This document shows, in pieces, positions 11,166 to 22,101 of a stretch of DNA of 64,000 nucleotides. Source of the DNA: Protula sp. h YS-2021 (lineage: Eukaryota; Annelida; Polychaeta; Sabellida; Serpulidae). Made by a program: the position numbers and the translations under genes. Every line of letters begins with the position of its first letter. The stretch's first letter is position 1. The stretch covers positions 2,266,646 through 2,330,645 of the forward strand of contig OX457034.1 in NCBI GenBank assembly GCA_949752745.1, in the 5' to 3' direction. The notes under the pieces were generated by a model that saw only the letters and a list, made by a program, of their open reading frames with translations, was not told the DNA's origin and did no database searches.

Positions 11166-12160
11166 TCGGGGGATGCCTGTGCAGAGAGCGGAAACGGAAT
11201 TAATGTCCGAAATATTCTCTTGCCAAGCATTCCGATTTGTTTTTGGGATGCCTTTATTTATAAAGCATTGTTGATTCTCCCAATGTCATAGCTATATATA
11301 GAACGTCTATTTTAGTGATATATTTATTTTCGGGGGAAAATATTTGCTATACAGTGCTAGATAACAGAAAATCGTTAAATTTTCAAAAATTTTAATTGTA
11401 AAGTTCAATTTGCATGATTATTCCAGCTTTGTTATGGGGTATAATTAAGACGTCAAGCAAAGAAGGTGAAACCTGGCATCGAATTGTGAAAAAAAATAAT
11501 GTGAACGCATCACAATTTGGAAGTTATTTATTTATTTTGTCCCTTAGAGCGCATTATTTTAATGACAGACCTTTTATACTGATTTGATTGAAGATACTCA
11601 AATGAATTCATGTCATATCATTCTGTTTAAAAAAAATGATAGAGAGAAACCTTGAAACAGATAAAAGAATAAACACCTAAACCAAATGACAATTGTTGCC
11701 TTTGTCACGTAATTATACACAGCCGTATGAGGGTGAATAAACTTCGAAATGAGAATTTTGTAAAACACTTATATCAAGTACATTTAATGTTGACAAATAA
11801 TTGTTACGGGGGCCACTGAGGTCACCAGCTGAAAATTGATGGCATTTTGTGGGACAAAAGAAAATATTTTCTTGGAATGACAAGCCGTGAAGACGAAAAT
11901 GAAAAGTAGGATAATTAACTGTTTTTGAAGTTCTATAAAATTTTACAAAAATGCCACATTGTGACAACATAAAAGAGGAATGTTTCTTTGTGTAATTATA
12001 CAACGGATTTTGAAAATGTCAGTTTGTATGGCTTTAAATGGACGCATATTTGCTCGTAGGCTAAATGGCACAATTCAGATATACGAAAGCCCAAAACGGA
12101 CATGATATGAAAAAGCTGCAAATAAAGAAGAAAAACGTAACAAATATTAATGCCTAACAA
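11166..12160. other. AT-rich spacer, no gene seen
   Basis: Non-repetitive AT-rich DNA to the left of the LINE fragment. A 96-codon minus-strand frame (11713-12003) has no recognised domain. I see nothing else. Confidence 0.55.
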
Positions 12161-12164
12161 CGAC

Positions 12165-13253
12165 AGCTTAATCTAATAATTATTGTGATCAGTTTCTATT
12201 GCGCTTTATCTAATTAAAGCTCAAAGCGCATTACAAAAGTAAAAATATACAAATCACAATAGTATAACATCTTAATATTACAATAAAACATAACTCAACA
12301 AAGATAACCTAAAATGAACTTTGAAACAGTTTGACACGAAACAGATACTGTTTAATCTAATACTGATGGTATAAACACACACATGCTTATTTGTTGTAAT
12401 ACTGGATAAAAAGGTGCGTCTTAAGCGCTCTTTTAAAACCAGCTAGAGTGTCATTTGATCTAACAGAGATAGGAAGGGTGTTCCATTCACATAGTTCATA
12501 AATGCTCTATCACCACACGAATTCCGAGTTTTGTGCTCTACGAGTAAAAAGTTATTTTGTAAACGAAGGATTATAGTAGGTCTATAAACAGATAAGAGAT
12601 CACTAATATAAACTGATGCACTCCCACTTAAGACTTTAAAAACAAAAAGTAAAATTTTAAATCGTATCCGTTGGCAAATAGGAAGCCAATGGAGTTCACG
12701 TAATAGCGGTGTCGTATGGTCATATATTAATCTGGCGGCTGCATTTTGTACAATTTGCAACTTGTGCATCTCGTATTTTTTTATTCCATACAGAAGATTG
12801 TTTGAAAAGTCTAACCTGGAAATAACATAAGCGTGAATGGGGAGTTTGGCCGCCATAGGTGTCAGGTAACGCCTAATTCGGGAAATATTTCGCAAACAGA
12901 ACTGGGCACACTTAATTTTTTATTTAACAAATGATCGCATGGAATCTCCTGATCGAATGTCGCACCGAGATTTTTCTCACTCGGTAGACTCAATATATGA
13001 ATCACCAACTAAGATGGAAACATGAGACAACTTTGAGAGATTTTGCTTCGAACCTATCAAAATGAGTTAGGTTTTGTTTATCATTCAGTTTCAACATATT
13101 TTTAGCCATCTGTGAACTGAAACTTTTAACACATACTTCTAGTCTACTCAAATCTGGATTGTTATTTTTTAAGGGAACCTACAACTGACTGTCATCAGCA
13201 TACAAGTGGGACATAACGTTATGCTGATCGGCAATGTCGGCCAGCGGACTACG
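12165..13253 (-). pseudogene. 5'-truncated CR1/L2-like LINE, RT C-terminal half plus 3' UTR
   Basis: Minus-strand remnant of a non-LTR retrotransposon polymerase. Reading from 13253 leftward: SPLADIADQHNV, then HLYADD, the RT catalytic box with YADD at 13191-13202, followed by a TAG stop two codons later. Next come a MLKLNDKQNL stretch and several frame breaks, then a 150-codon open stretch (12443-12895) with NAAARLIYDHTTPLLREL and HWLPICQRIRFKILLFVFK, both typical of the CR1/L2/Rex-type RT C terminus. A further frameshift near 12487 is needed to reach WNTLPISVRS and FKRALKTHLF, ending in a TAA near 12394. The 3' region holds GCGCTTTGAGCTTTAATTAG, as in L2-like tails. The palm N-terminal part and endonuclease are missing. 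It abuts a 34-bp array and is inactive. Confidence 0.85.
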
Positions 13254-13451
13254 TATATCCCAGACTCCCGGACAGAGTAGGCTTACGTACATCCCAGACT
13301 CCCGGACAGAGTAGGCTTACGTATATCCCAGACTCCTGGATAGAGTAGGCTTACGTACATCCCAGACTCCCGGATAGAGTAGGCTTACGTACATCCCAGC
13401 CTCCCGGATAGAGTAGGCTTACGTACATCCCAGCCTCCCGGATAGAGTAGG
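13250..13451. repeat. 34-bp tandem array, left half
   Basis: About six copies of a unit including CATCCCAGACTCCCGGACAG and AGTAGGCTTACGTA, period 34 (copies start at 13261, 13295, 13329 and so on). The array continues in the same orientation at 14788, so the 1.34-kb element between was inserted into it. Confidence 0.93.
13446..13451. repeat. Target-site duplication AGTAGG (left)
   Basis: AGTAGG directly precedes the left inverted repeat and is repeated at 14788-14793. The uninterrupted 34-bp unit contains AGTAGG once, which supports a 6-bp duplication on insertion. Confidence 0.8.
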
Positions 13452-13669
13452 AGTAAGGTAAAAGTGGGGCTCCGAAAACAGGAAGTGACGTCATAATGAC
13501 ATCATATAGACTATTTGCATAGGTGGTTGTAAGCATAATTGAAACTTTGTAAAAAGTGAAAAAGTGGGATAACGCCAGAAAGTGATGTCATAATGACGTC
13601 TTAGGGTGGCGCAGAACCGGCATGGGGTTTCTGCGCCATTTTTTGGATAAAGCGCGCGCCTGTTCGAAT

Positions 13670-13747
13670 GACGTCATTATGACGTCATAATGATGACGTG
13701 ATGACGTCATGATGACGTCGTGATGACGTCATAAAGACGTCATGACG
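13670..13747. repeat. Cluster of TGACGTCA palindromes
   Basis: Four perfect TGACGTCA words and several one-base variants within about 75 bp, separated by ATTA, ATGA or GTGA. TGACGTCA is the CRE/ATF site, but tandem growth of a short palindrome inside the element explains it equally well. Single TGACGTCA-like sites also lie in both terminal arms. Confidence 0.75.
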
Positions 13748-13794
13748 TTAGACTCCTCTAAGCGGCATAACCCTACCCCTAACCCTAGACGTAG

Positions 13795-14225
13795 ACAACA
13801 TGTTCAACAACATGTTGAACATGTTCAACTTGTTGAACAACATGTTAAACAACATGTTCAACATGTTCAATATTTGACTTAACTTTATAATAAAATCTTT
13901 GTAAATCAACAAATGTTGTAATATTGTTATAGATTTAAGCTGTGTATATTTAAGTGTATTAACAACACTATTCCACATCTGTCTTGTTTTTTTTTCTGAA
14001 CTGGCTGCTATTGTTGCATCAATTGCTAGAACTACAACATGTTGAACAATATGTCAACAACACTTAGTCAACATGTTCAACATGTTGAACATGTTCAACT
14101 TGTTCAACAACATGTTGAACATGTTGAACTTGTTGAACAACAGTTTGTTGAACAATTGTTGTACAACAACTTGTTGCACAATTGTTAAACAACTTGTTGA
14201 AAAAAAAAACTTCTTGAACAATACT
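13795..14225. repeat. AACATGTTGAAC palindrome arrays
   Basis: Two clusters (13795-13872 and about 14036-14222) of AACATGTTGAAC, CAACTTGTTGAAC and related self-complementary words. The DNA between them is AT-rich. Long hairpins are expected in single strands. Confidence 0.8.
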
Positions 14226-14787
14226 ATGACGTAATATCTTCCAAAAAAATAAAAAAATAATTCGAACACATGTTTGAATGGGGGCGCTTGCCATTCGAAC
14301 ACCGTCTTTGAATGGGAGGTTTGTCATTCGAACACAAGTTTGAATGGGAGTAGGAGGGGTGCTTGCCATTCGAACACCATCTTTTATTGCGGGGTATGCT
14401 CCCACAAAGTGTTTACAGCCACCTATGGAAATGGTCTCTATAATCACTGTAAACTAGACATAAAACTAAATCAAACGGTGAAATTTTCATTCAAATCGGT
14501 TAATCATGACGGAAGTTATCTCACTTTTAAGTTAAAATTTTAAGGTGAATCAATTATGCAGACAGCCACCTATGCGAATAGCCTATGACTACTTTATATC
14601 AAAACTAGATATAAAACTGAATCAAACGGTAAAATTTTCATTCAAATCGGTTAACTATAACAAAAGTTATCCCACTTTTTCACTTTTTACAAAGTTTCAA
14701 TTATGCTTACAACCACCTATGCAAATAGTCTATATGATGTCATTATGACGTCACTTCCTGTTTTCGGAGCCCCACTTTTACCCTACT

Positions 14788-14982
14788 AGTAGGCTTACGT
14801 ACATCCCAGCGTCCCGGATGGAGTAGGCTTAGGTACATCCCAGCCTCCCGGATAGAGTAGGCTTACGTACATCCCAGCCTCCCGGATAGAGTAGGCTTAC
14901 GTACATCCCAGCCTCCCGGATAGAGTAGGCTTACGTACATCCCGGACTCCCGGACAGAGTAGGCTTACGTAATCCCAGAATC
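14788..14982. repeat. 34-bp tandem array, right half
   Basis: Continuation of the array at 13250-13451 in the same orientation, about five and a half copies, beginning with the second AGTAGG. The last copy degrades after 14970. Confidence 0.92.
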
Positions 14983-16410
14983 TGGATATCATTAGAACCT
15001 GGAATAGTGTCGCCCAGAAAAAGGTGAAAATCAGAAAGTTCAATGCGTATGAAAATCTGCGACAGTGAGGAAGTGGTCGAAATGTGCTCAAGTTCTGTTT
15101 TTGTTTCTGTAAATAGACACTTACAAAATCTAATTTACTATAAATAATCAATCACTCAATCACCCAATCAACCAATCAAACAGTCAGTCAATTAGCAGGC
15201 ACATTTTATTGTCTAACAGTTCTGTGTGATGTGAACTGCCTTACATGTTTATGATTGATTGGGGGTTTTAAAGAAATCGACACATACGCAGGGTATTGAA
15301 CTCCGATGAAAAAGTGGAATAACGTAAGATAAATATTTGTCATTTTCGAAATCACAAGTCAGGAGATGTTTGTTTTCTCAAGACATAATGTACGTGTTTA
15401 TCTGTAAATAAAACAGAAATAAATTTATAAATAAATATCAGAAACAACTGAAAATGTTTAAAACTGTCACATAAAATAATGTTTTTTTTTTTTTTTAAAG
15501 TTTCTGATTTAATGTCAAGACAACCTGTCCCCCTCCCCCCTCTCCCCTCCCCTTCCCATCATCCAACCTTCAAAGGTCAAATCATTCGACAAGACAATTG
15601 CAACATAACATTACGCAAACAGAAAGTTGGCGTGGTAACTGAGGCCGGCATTTTATATTTTCTCTGATAATGATACAGGAGCTGCAAATTATATACTTTA
15701 TACAATGGGCAAAGAAATGAGCTTTCTTTGACGTATTTTGAAATGTCTTTTATACCATTCTATGTAAGTTATTTTTGCGTGTTTGTGTTTTTTGACCTTG
15801 TAATATGTAAACTGGGTGCCATTCAGTTCAATATGAAAATAGGAGAATCGGCCACGGGCTAAGTTGACCTGTGTCGTAAGTATTTAGTTATACTTGATAA
15901 ATTAGTTAATCGATGCAACAGTAGTGTTGTTTTGCTGAGCGAAAATTGCATTTTCCTTCAACAGATGTGAAATAGATTTTCAACCGGTATGTGAACATGC
16001 GTCGTGTGTTTTTATTTTGGGTCAATTACTCCGTGAATTAAGAAATGACGTCATAAAATAACCAAATATACAACACTAAAATAATTACTGGGATATTGAA
16101 CAAATCAGTGATCAATTTGTCCTTCCACCCCACCCACGGAAAAGGAAAAAATAGTAATTTCTGCTTGATACAATTATGAAAGTGTCATTGTTAGATTCAA
16201 CAAAAATGTCTAAGGACATTGGTACAGCTAAAAGCTCGATCTTTGTCAATTCATAGCTGTCTTGAAGTGTCCAGGTTTTGTCATTTCAATTGAATTTTTG
16301 ACTGTTCTGTGTGACTTCGACCGAAGTGATCGTCAAAATGAAATGATTGTTAAAAAGTAAAGAAAGAAAACACACACGCACACACACAAAGGAAAAAAAA
16401 GAAAAAAAGT
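14983..16410. other. Spacer, no supported gene
   Basis: AT-rich low-copy DNA. It contains short CAAT-type repeats near 15142-15190, a T run at 15482 and a CA-rich stretch at 16367-16390. No domain is recognised in its short frames. Confidence 0.55.
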
Positions 16411-16411
16411 T

Positions 16412-16491
16412 TCAGTTATATTTACCACGCAACAATAGAAAAAGAACCTTTTGGTTGCAGTTGCAGTTCGAAAGCACCTATCCCCATGTGC
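16412..16491 (+). repeat. DIRS-like left inverted terminal repeat
   Basis: About 80 bp matching the reverse complement of 23533-23596 with small indels (an extra TTGCAG here). The shared core is ACCACGCAACA, then AAAAAGAAC, then GCAGTTCGAAA and CACCTATC. Confidence 0.88.
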
Positions 16492-17220
16492 TTTGGTATA
16501 AATTTATGGAGTTTAAGTTAACATAAATTCAAAACTTTGTTCTTCGATCAAGTAAGGATGAGTTTGAGTTTGCAAGATGACATTTTTCGGTCCGGAGAGA
16601 TGCGCCTCTTTCTCCACAATTATGTCAGAATTTACCGGTTCCACCACACTTCGTCTAGGAGTAGAATCCTTTCAGGCTGCTGTGCCTGCTTAGACTCCAA
16701 GCTTACCCAGCCAGCTGTGTCATCGTTTTTGCTTAAGCTTTACACCGTGTGACGCTTCTCAGCCTTGTCAGAGCATGTTCTGCAAGTCTGACAGCGTTTT
16801 ACGACGAAAGAAAACGTTTTCGGAGACGTGTGAGGGTCTTTTTCACTGCCGGGACCATTTTTCTATTATGGAAATACGGTCTCTGGGACGTGAAGCCCGT
16901 TCTGAGCCCAACGGAACCATTTTCCCAGTTATGGTCTGATGGTCCACAGCTGCCATCCGAGGCAATACAGACCCATGCCGGGAACTGGAACAGGCTCATT
17001 ACGGTCCGTCCCGAAACGGTCCTGGTACGGAATTTCGTTCCAGGAAACCTCCCTTTTCGTCGTGAATCACCCAATCGGCTCACTGTAGTAATTGAGGCGA
17101 TTGTTTACACAACCTGGAGGGTAAAGCTTGCAATAAATAGCAGAAGCGTAGAAAATGTAGTAGTTTCTTCGCGTAACCCTACATGATCTTATGGTCGTTT
17201 TCTCTGCTTGCTTTTCAGAT
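16492..17220 (+). other. DIRS-like 5' untranslated / leader region
   Basis: Sequence between the left repeat and the first gag methionine. A 145-codon frame (16749-17186) is open but shows no gag-like feature. A pyrimidine tract ending TTGCTTTTCAG lies at about 17209-17219, just before ATGACAGAGG, and looks like a 3' splice site. Splicing of the leader is possible but not demonstrated. Confidence 0.45.
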
Positions 17221-19153
17221 ATGACAGAGGCCAATCTACACTCTCCACCGCTACTGCCTCAGTGCATTCATCCCCCACCTCGTGTAATCCTCATTCCATC
17301 TGTGACCGCTGCAGACGAAACAACGGAATACCTCTGCTGGGAGTGCCTGGAGTGTCAACACCTTACCCCGGAGGACTGGAAGGCCCTCTTACGGAATAGG
17401 TTCAGGTTCCCCTCTTCAGCCTCGTTTGTTACTCGTGAATTTATTCAGGATACCATGAAGAAGGCGAGCTCCGTTATTCTGGGCCAGGTCTCCACGCCGG
17501 TACACGTAGACGCTGGATCAGAATCGGACGCGACGTCGTCATGCAAGAGACACAAAGAATCCAAGAACAGTGGACGGGCTCTTTCCGAAGCATGGGCATC
17601 GTCCTCGAGGGTGAAACCCATTGGCAGTCCGGAGTGTGCATTCAAAGACACCTCATTCTGAGCAAGTTACAATCATACACAAGGATACGGGGATAGTACT
17701 CCCAGCAGTGGCAGACCAGCTAGGCACCCCCCTGGAAGAGTTAACCCCGCTTCCTCCCAGCTACAGCGTCTTCCTAGTGACTTTTCAGCTTTCCTGTCTA
17801 TGCAATCTCAGTTTCAAAAGCAACTTTTGGATTTACAACAGCAAGTACAGAAACATGAGACATTGCTTAGCCAAAAGCAAAAGCCCAAACCGTCAGCTAC
17901 GATTTCTCGCCCTCCTCCGGAGGATTAGTCAGTGGCAGCGACATCGGGCTCGCCCCCACCACACCTTCACCCGAACGCGGATATTTCCGAGACGGTCACC
18001 ATTAGTGAAGAGGAATCCGTGGGCGTGCCCCTCTGGGGCCCATACCCAAAACGTCACAACAACAACCACAACTTCCAGAAGTGGGCTTAGACGATCAGGA
18101 TTGGGAAGAGGAGGACGTGGAGGAGGAATCCGAAGGCACATCAGTCCAATGCCGCTTCAACCTTCCACTACGGGCAATGGACTAGGTACGGTCCCCAGGC
18201 CATGGTCAGAGAATTTGGAGAGACTCATCAGCAGCGGGTAGACGGCATATCCTAACTCTTTCCCTACCAGACCTTTCTGCCCCGGTCGAGGACGCAACCT
18301 CTCGAGTGCCGCCTCCACGATAGCGCTGAAAGACGTACCGTTCAGAGACACCATTCAAGAGATAGCCCGCTTAGCAGAAGTCTCCTGTGGTGCCCCACGT
18401 TTAGATTAAGAGGATCCGCCCATTCGTATGACATCTCAGGCTGCTCCACCACTCCTTCATAACACATATGGCTGTCACGGTTCGCACGAAGGAATTCAAG
18501 AAGATGGACACCGGTGAGGGTCGCACACTGTCGCTGTTCCACTTGTCTAAACACTGCCTAGTACGACCAGGCCCGTATCAGTCAGCAGATGAATTGATCC
18601 CTCTAGAGGCTTTGGAACAACCCGTGAAGCGCGCAGTCTGCCTACAGTGCGTAGTGACTCGGACATTGCATTAGTGGAGAAAGACGCCAAGACCATTGGG
18701 GCGTCTTCCCCACACATTCTGAATATAATGTCTTTCCAAGATCATACGCTGAAGGCGCTGCAAACGCGATGGGAAGACTTAAGCCTCAGTGATCCGGTGT
18801 TTACTAAACTGATTGAATGCCTGGCCTTAGCGACCCGGGACGTGGTCAAGCTTTCTGATGACGTTAATAATCTACCTCCATCGAGACGCTTTTCTCCAGC
18901 ACTGCTGGTCCAGTGTGAAGGGCCTGCGGTATCTGCACCATGCCCCATTCTGGGGGGAACGAGAGCTGTTTCCCCCGCCCAGGTCGAGAGAGCGAACCAA
19001 GAAAGTCGCTCACTATCACAGGATTATGCTCTCATGTCCAGGATGTCCCGATCCTCATTCAAGCGACCTCTAAAGAGCAAACGGCCGCAGCAACCCTCAC
19101 TGACAAGCACCGGCAGTAAAACAGAGGACCCGTCTCCACAATTGTTCAGGTAG
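17221..19153 (+). pseudogene. DIRS-like gag, multiply frameshifted
   Basis: Probable structural protein of the element. The first ATG (17221) opens a 147-codon segment with CWECLECQHLTPEDW. In another frame, 17761-17928 encodes a glutamine- and leucine-rich stretch (QSQFQKQLLDLQQQVQKHE) likely to form a coiled coil, ended by a TAG. Around 18071-18180 lies an acidic block (DDQDWEEEDVEEESEG), then KDVPFRDTIQEIARLAEV near 18325-18390. The last open part (18647-19153) contains NIMSFQDHTLKALQTRWEDL and a basic SSFKRPLKSKRPQQ tail. At least four frame changes separate these blocks. Assignment rests on position and on these features, since gag sequences are poorly conserved. Confidence 0.65.
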
Positions 19154-19251
19154 CATTCAATCAAAGTTCGGCCCCGAGATTCCCTTATCTCCTGGTGATA
19201 CTTTAATAAACTTAGAAGATTTGGCAAAAATTACTCTCCTCAAACGCCTCC

Positions 19252-21009
19252 TTGTCCGTAGGAGGAAGACTAGGAAAGTTCTGGTGGCAACGTGAACAGA
19301 TGGGGGTCTTTCGAAGGGTAGTACGATGGTTAAAGAGGGGCCAGGCCCTTTCATTCAACCGAGACCAAAACGGGCAGAAATACCCCATTCCCCTAACCAA
19401 CCACGCGCCAGATCAGCTAGTCACCTCCTATCCCAAAGGGTCAGAAAAGGACTTAACTTTCCACGAAATGTTACTGAGCGTGACACAAAAAGTCAATCGA
19501 GGAAATGCCAGAAAGTGAAATGGGCTTTTCCAGCAAGGTATTTTTGGTCCTCAAGAAATCGGGGGGGGGGGGGGGGTTGGAGACTAGTAATCGATCTCTC
19601 CCCCATAAACGGTTTCCTCCGAGTGATCACCTTCCAGATGGACACGGTTCAGGTGATAAAAGGGTCATTACGGGACGGGATGTGGGGCACCTCCATAGAC
19701 CTCTCCGATGCATATCTCCATGTCCCCCTACATCGTTCGGCCAGGAAATTCCTAGGATTTCAAGTGAGAGAAAGACAATTTTGGTTTCTGGCACTTCCCT
19801 TCAGTTTAGCGACAACCCCGTATGTTTTCTTCAAGGTCATGGAAGTACTAAAAACATGGACGCGCCTAGAAGGGATGTTAGTTTTCCAGTATTTAGACGA
19901 CAGGTTCCTTGTAAACCAAGACAGACAGGTAACCAAAAAACCAGACAATGACTCTAGTTCGCAAGGCACTACAGGTAGGCTTAGTAGTAAATCCTACCAA
20001 ATCCGAATTAATTCCCAAACAGAGAATTACCTTTCTAGAGGAGTCTTGGGATCTAGCAAGGGCAAGAGCGTTCTCCACGTCAGAACGCTGCCAGAGGATT
20101 GCAGAAGCCATAAAGAATATCCCCGCAAACAAGAAGGTAAAATTAAAGTCCATGGAGTCCCTTTTAGGTCTCCTAGTAGCGACAGAGAAGACGGTCCCAC
20201 TGAGCCGTCTCCACTACAGACCTTTTCAAAGCCAGGTAAGATGGGCATTGCATCAGGGACGTTCAGCTACAGCCAGAATGCAAGTGTCACACGTAACCTT
20301 GCAAGCTCTACAATGGTGGCGCGATCTCCAGGTCATGTCCGAGGGAATGCCATTCCAGCCCCACCCAAGACGTAGAAATTCAGACAGACGCATCCCACTC
20401 GCGGTGAGGAATTTACTGGCACGGTCAGGTATGGAAGGGAAGATGGCCCCCTCCCTACATTCGTATCACATAAACTGGAACTCCGAGTGATCTGGATTGC
20501 CCTGTACAAATTGACAGACAACTCAGAAACAAAGCAGTCCTATTTCAGTTGGTCAACTCCACGGCCATAGCACAAAAAGGGAGGTACGAAATCACGCTCC
20601 CTGTCCAAACTAGCATTTCAAGTTCTCATCAGGACCCGAGAGGAGACATAATATTTCAGTCCGCCACCTGGGGAAACTGCACGTACTGACGGATTTAGCT
20701 TCCAGACAGGGCCAAGTAATCAACACCGAATGGTGCCTGTCCCCGCGATCCTTTCAGTGGATAACACCCCAATCAACGTGGGGTCCTCCAACGTAAGACC
20801 TATTTGCAAAAACAATGACGGCCCAACTTCCCCGGTACGTATCCCCATGCCCAGATCAAGCAGCCTGGGAAGTGGACGCACTCAGTTGTCAGTGGCCACT
20901 GAACGAAGTCCTGTATGCCTTTCCTCCTCAGGTAATCTTAGATACTGCAGACCTGCAGAGGATTAATCGATTTGAAACCATCTTGCTCTCCTACTCTATT
21001 GCAAGGTAG
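19252..21009 (+). pseudogene. DIRS-like reverse transcriptase-RNase H
   Basis: Starts with VGGRLGKFWWQREQMGVF, then VLKxG-type WLKRGQALSF, the usual opening of DIRS/Ngaro pol. A frame change near 19490 leads to IEEMPESEMGFSSKVFLVLK. A second one, in a 16-base G run (19561-19576), leads to WRLVIDLSPINGFL, then SIDLSDAYLHVPLH and the catalytic YLDD (19890-19901). Another shift near 19930-19945 gives GLVVNPTKSELIP. RNase H begins with IQTDASHS (Asp at 20387-20389); a TGA at 20405-20407 replaces an expected Trp in SRWG. LELRVIWIALYKLTDN follows in yet another frame. The tail carries TEWCLSPRSF, an in-frame TAA at 20791, DLFAK and NEVLYAFPPQ. The order matches the family, but the protein cannot be made intact. 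Confidence 0.88.
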
Positions 21010-21129
21010 TGAGTTCAGGGAATTGCTGTCACGGCCCCACATGCAACACCTCCAACCCTCCCCTCATTTACTTAAGTTACACCTGTGGTGTCTGACCAGT
21101 CCTTCCTAAAAAACTAGGACTTCTCTAAA

Positions 21130-22101
21130 CAGGTAAGAGAGAAAATAATAAACAGTCACAAGGGCTGCACGGCTAAACTTTACAGGTCGCAGTTGAACAA
21201 GTTTGCCACCTGGTGTAACAGCTCCAAATGTTACGCGTTTAACGCTAGCCCAGCAGTGGTGGCAGATTTTCCAGATCACCTATTCACGAACGAAAAGCTA
21301 AAAGTAGGTTCCATCGATGGTTACAGGGCCGCTATAAGGTCCAGACTCAAAGCGTCCACATGGAATGACCCGGGCGAAGATATGGCCCTCTCACAACTGG
21401 TAAGACATTTTAAGGTAAACTCCCCCTGCCCCTCCAACATAGTGCAATGGGATTTATCTTTAGTCCTGCGTTATCTCCAACGCCCAGACATCTTCGGTGG
21501 AGGCCTGATTTCTGCGAAAAACGCAACACTTAGACTCACGTTTCTGTTAGCACTAGCGTCGGGCAAACGGAGAAGTGAGATTCATGCAATAGACAGAAAG
21601 GTAAACAAAGACAGGGGCATGTGGGAAAAGGTCACCCTGATCTCTAGGGCAGGTTTCATGGGCAAAACCCATATCATGAGCCAAGGGATGGGCAAATTCG
21701 ATCACATAACCCGCATCCCTACCAGACGACCCTGATTCCGACAACCTGGTCTCTCTGTGTCCCGTCAAGGCCTTACGCCAATATATGGAAATGACAGAGG
21801 CTTACAGAACAGAAAGTCAGAAGGCCCTTATCATTTCCTTCATGCCAAAGTTTAACAAAGACCTTTCAAAGCAATCAATTTCAAATTACATAAAAAGGTC
21901 ATCTTGACAGCCTATGACGAGGCACAGTTAAACCCGAACCCGTCTGTGGAACAAAAGGTCAAAGCCCATCATGTAAGACAAGTCGCAAACTCCGTGAAGG
22001 CTTTATGGAATATATCTCTTTCAGATATACTAAAAAGAGATTGTTGGTCTTCCGCCAACTCTTTCGTTAAATATTACCTGAAAGATTTTTTGTCAAGATG
22101 A
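21130..22101 (+). pseudogene. DIRS-like tyrosine recombinase (YR)
   Basis: Integrase of the element, which inserts circular DNA by strand exchange. The N-terminal DNA-binding part includes KLYRSQLNKFATWC and SIDGYRAAIRSRL. The catalytic part shows LALASGKRRSEIHAI, with the first catalytic Arg at 21568-21570, then RAGFMGKTHI. One frame change near 21715-21730 leads to NLVSLCPVKALRQYMEM. Another, near 21895-21905, leads to HHVRQVA (His-x-x-Arg, 21964-21984) and SFVKYYLKDFL, with the nucleophile Tyr among the pair at 22072-22077, ending at TGA 22099-22101. All expected catalytic residues are visible, so decay is by frame breaks and not by active-site loss. Confidence 0.88.

Larger units (their letters stand above)
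13452..14787. mobile_element. Non-autonomous TIR element, 1336 bp, in the 34-bp array
   Basis: Long terminal inverted repeats of about 120 bp. The left end begins AGTAAGGTAAAAGTGGGG and the right end, read in reverse, AGTAGGGTAAAAGTGGGG. The arms then share CCGAAAACAGGAAGTGACGT, GCATAGGTGGTTGTAAGCAT and the AAAAAGTGGGATAAC region (13452-13570 versus 14662-14787). Perfect 6-bp flanking repeats AGTAGG mark the insertion. There is no transposase frame. The interior holds a TGACGTCA cluster, AACATGTTGAAC palindromes and two related copies of an AAATTTTCATTCAAATCGGT segment (near 14471 and 14633). Superfamily is not assigned. A 6-bp duplication is uncommon among animal DNA transposons. Confidence 0.85.

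Noticed and set aside
13770..13790. CCCTAACCCTAG-like telomere motif
   Set aside because: Only about two units, inside a TIR element; not a telomeric tract.
14897..15151. Minus-strand frame considered as the missing 5' part of the LINE
   Set aside because: Its reading shows no RT palm motifs, so it does not continue the LINE at 13253.
16749..17186. 145-codon frame upstream of gag
   Set aside because: No gag or other domain features, and it precedes the likely first gag methionine; treated as leader.
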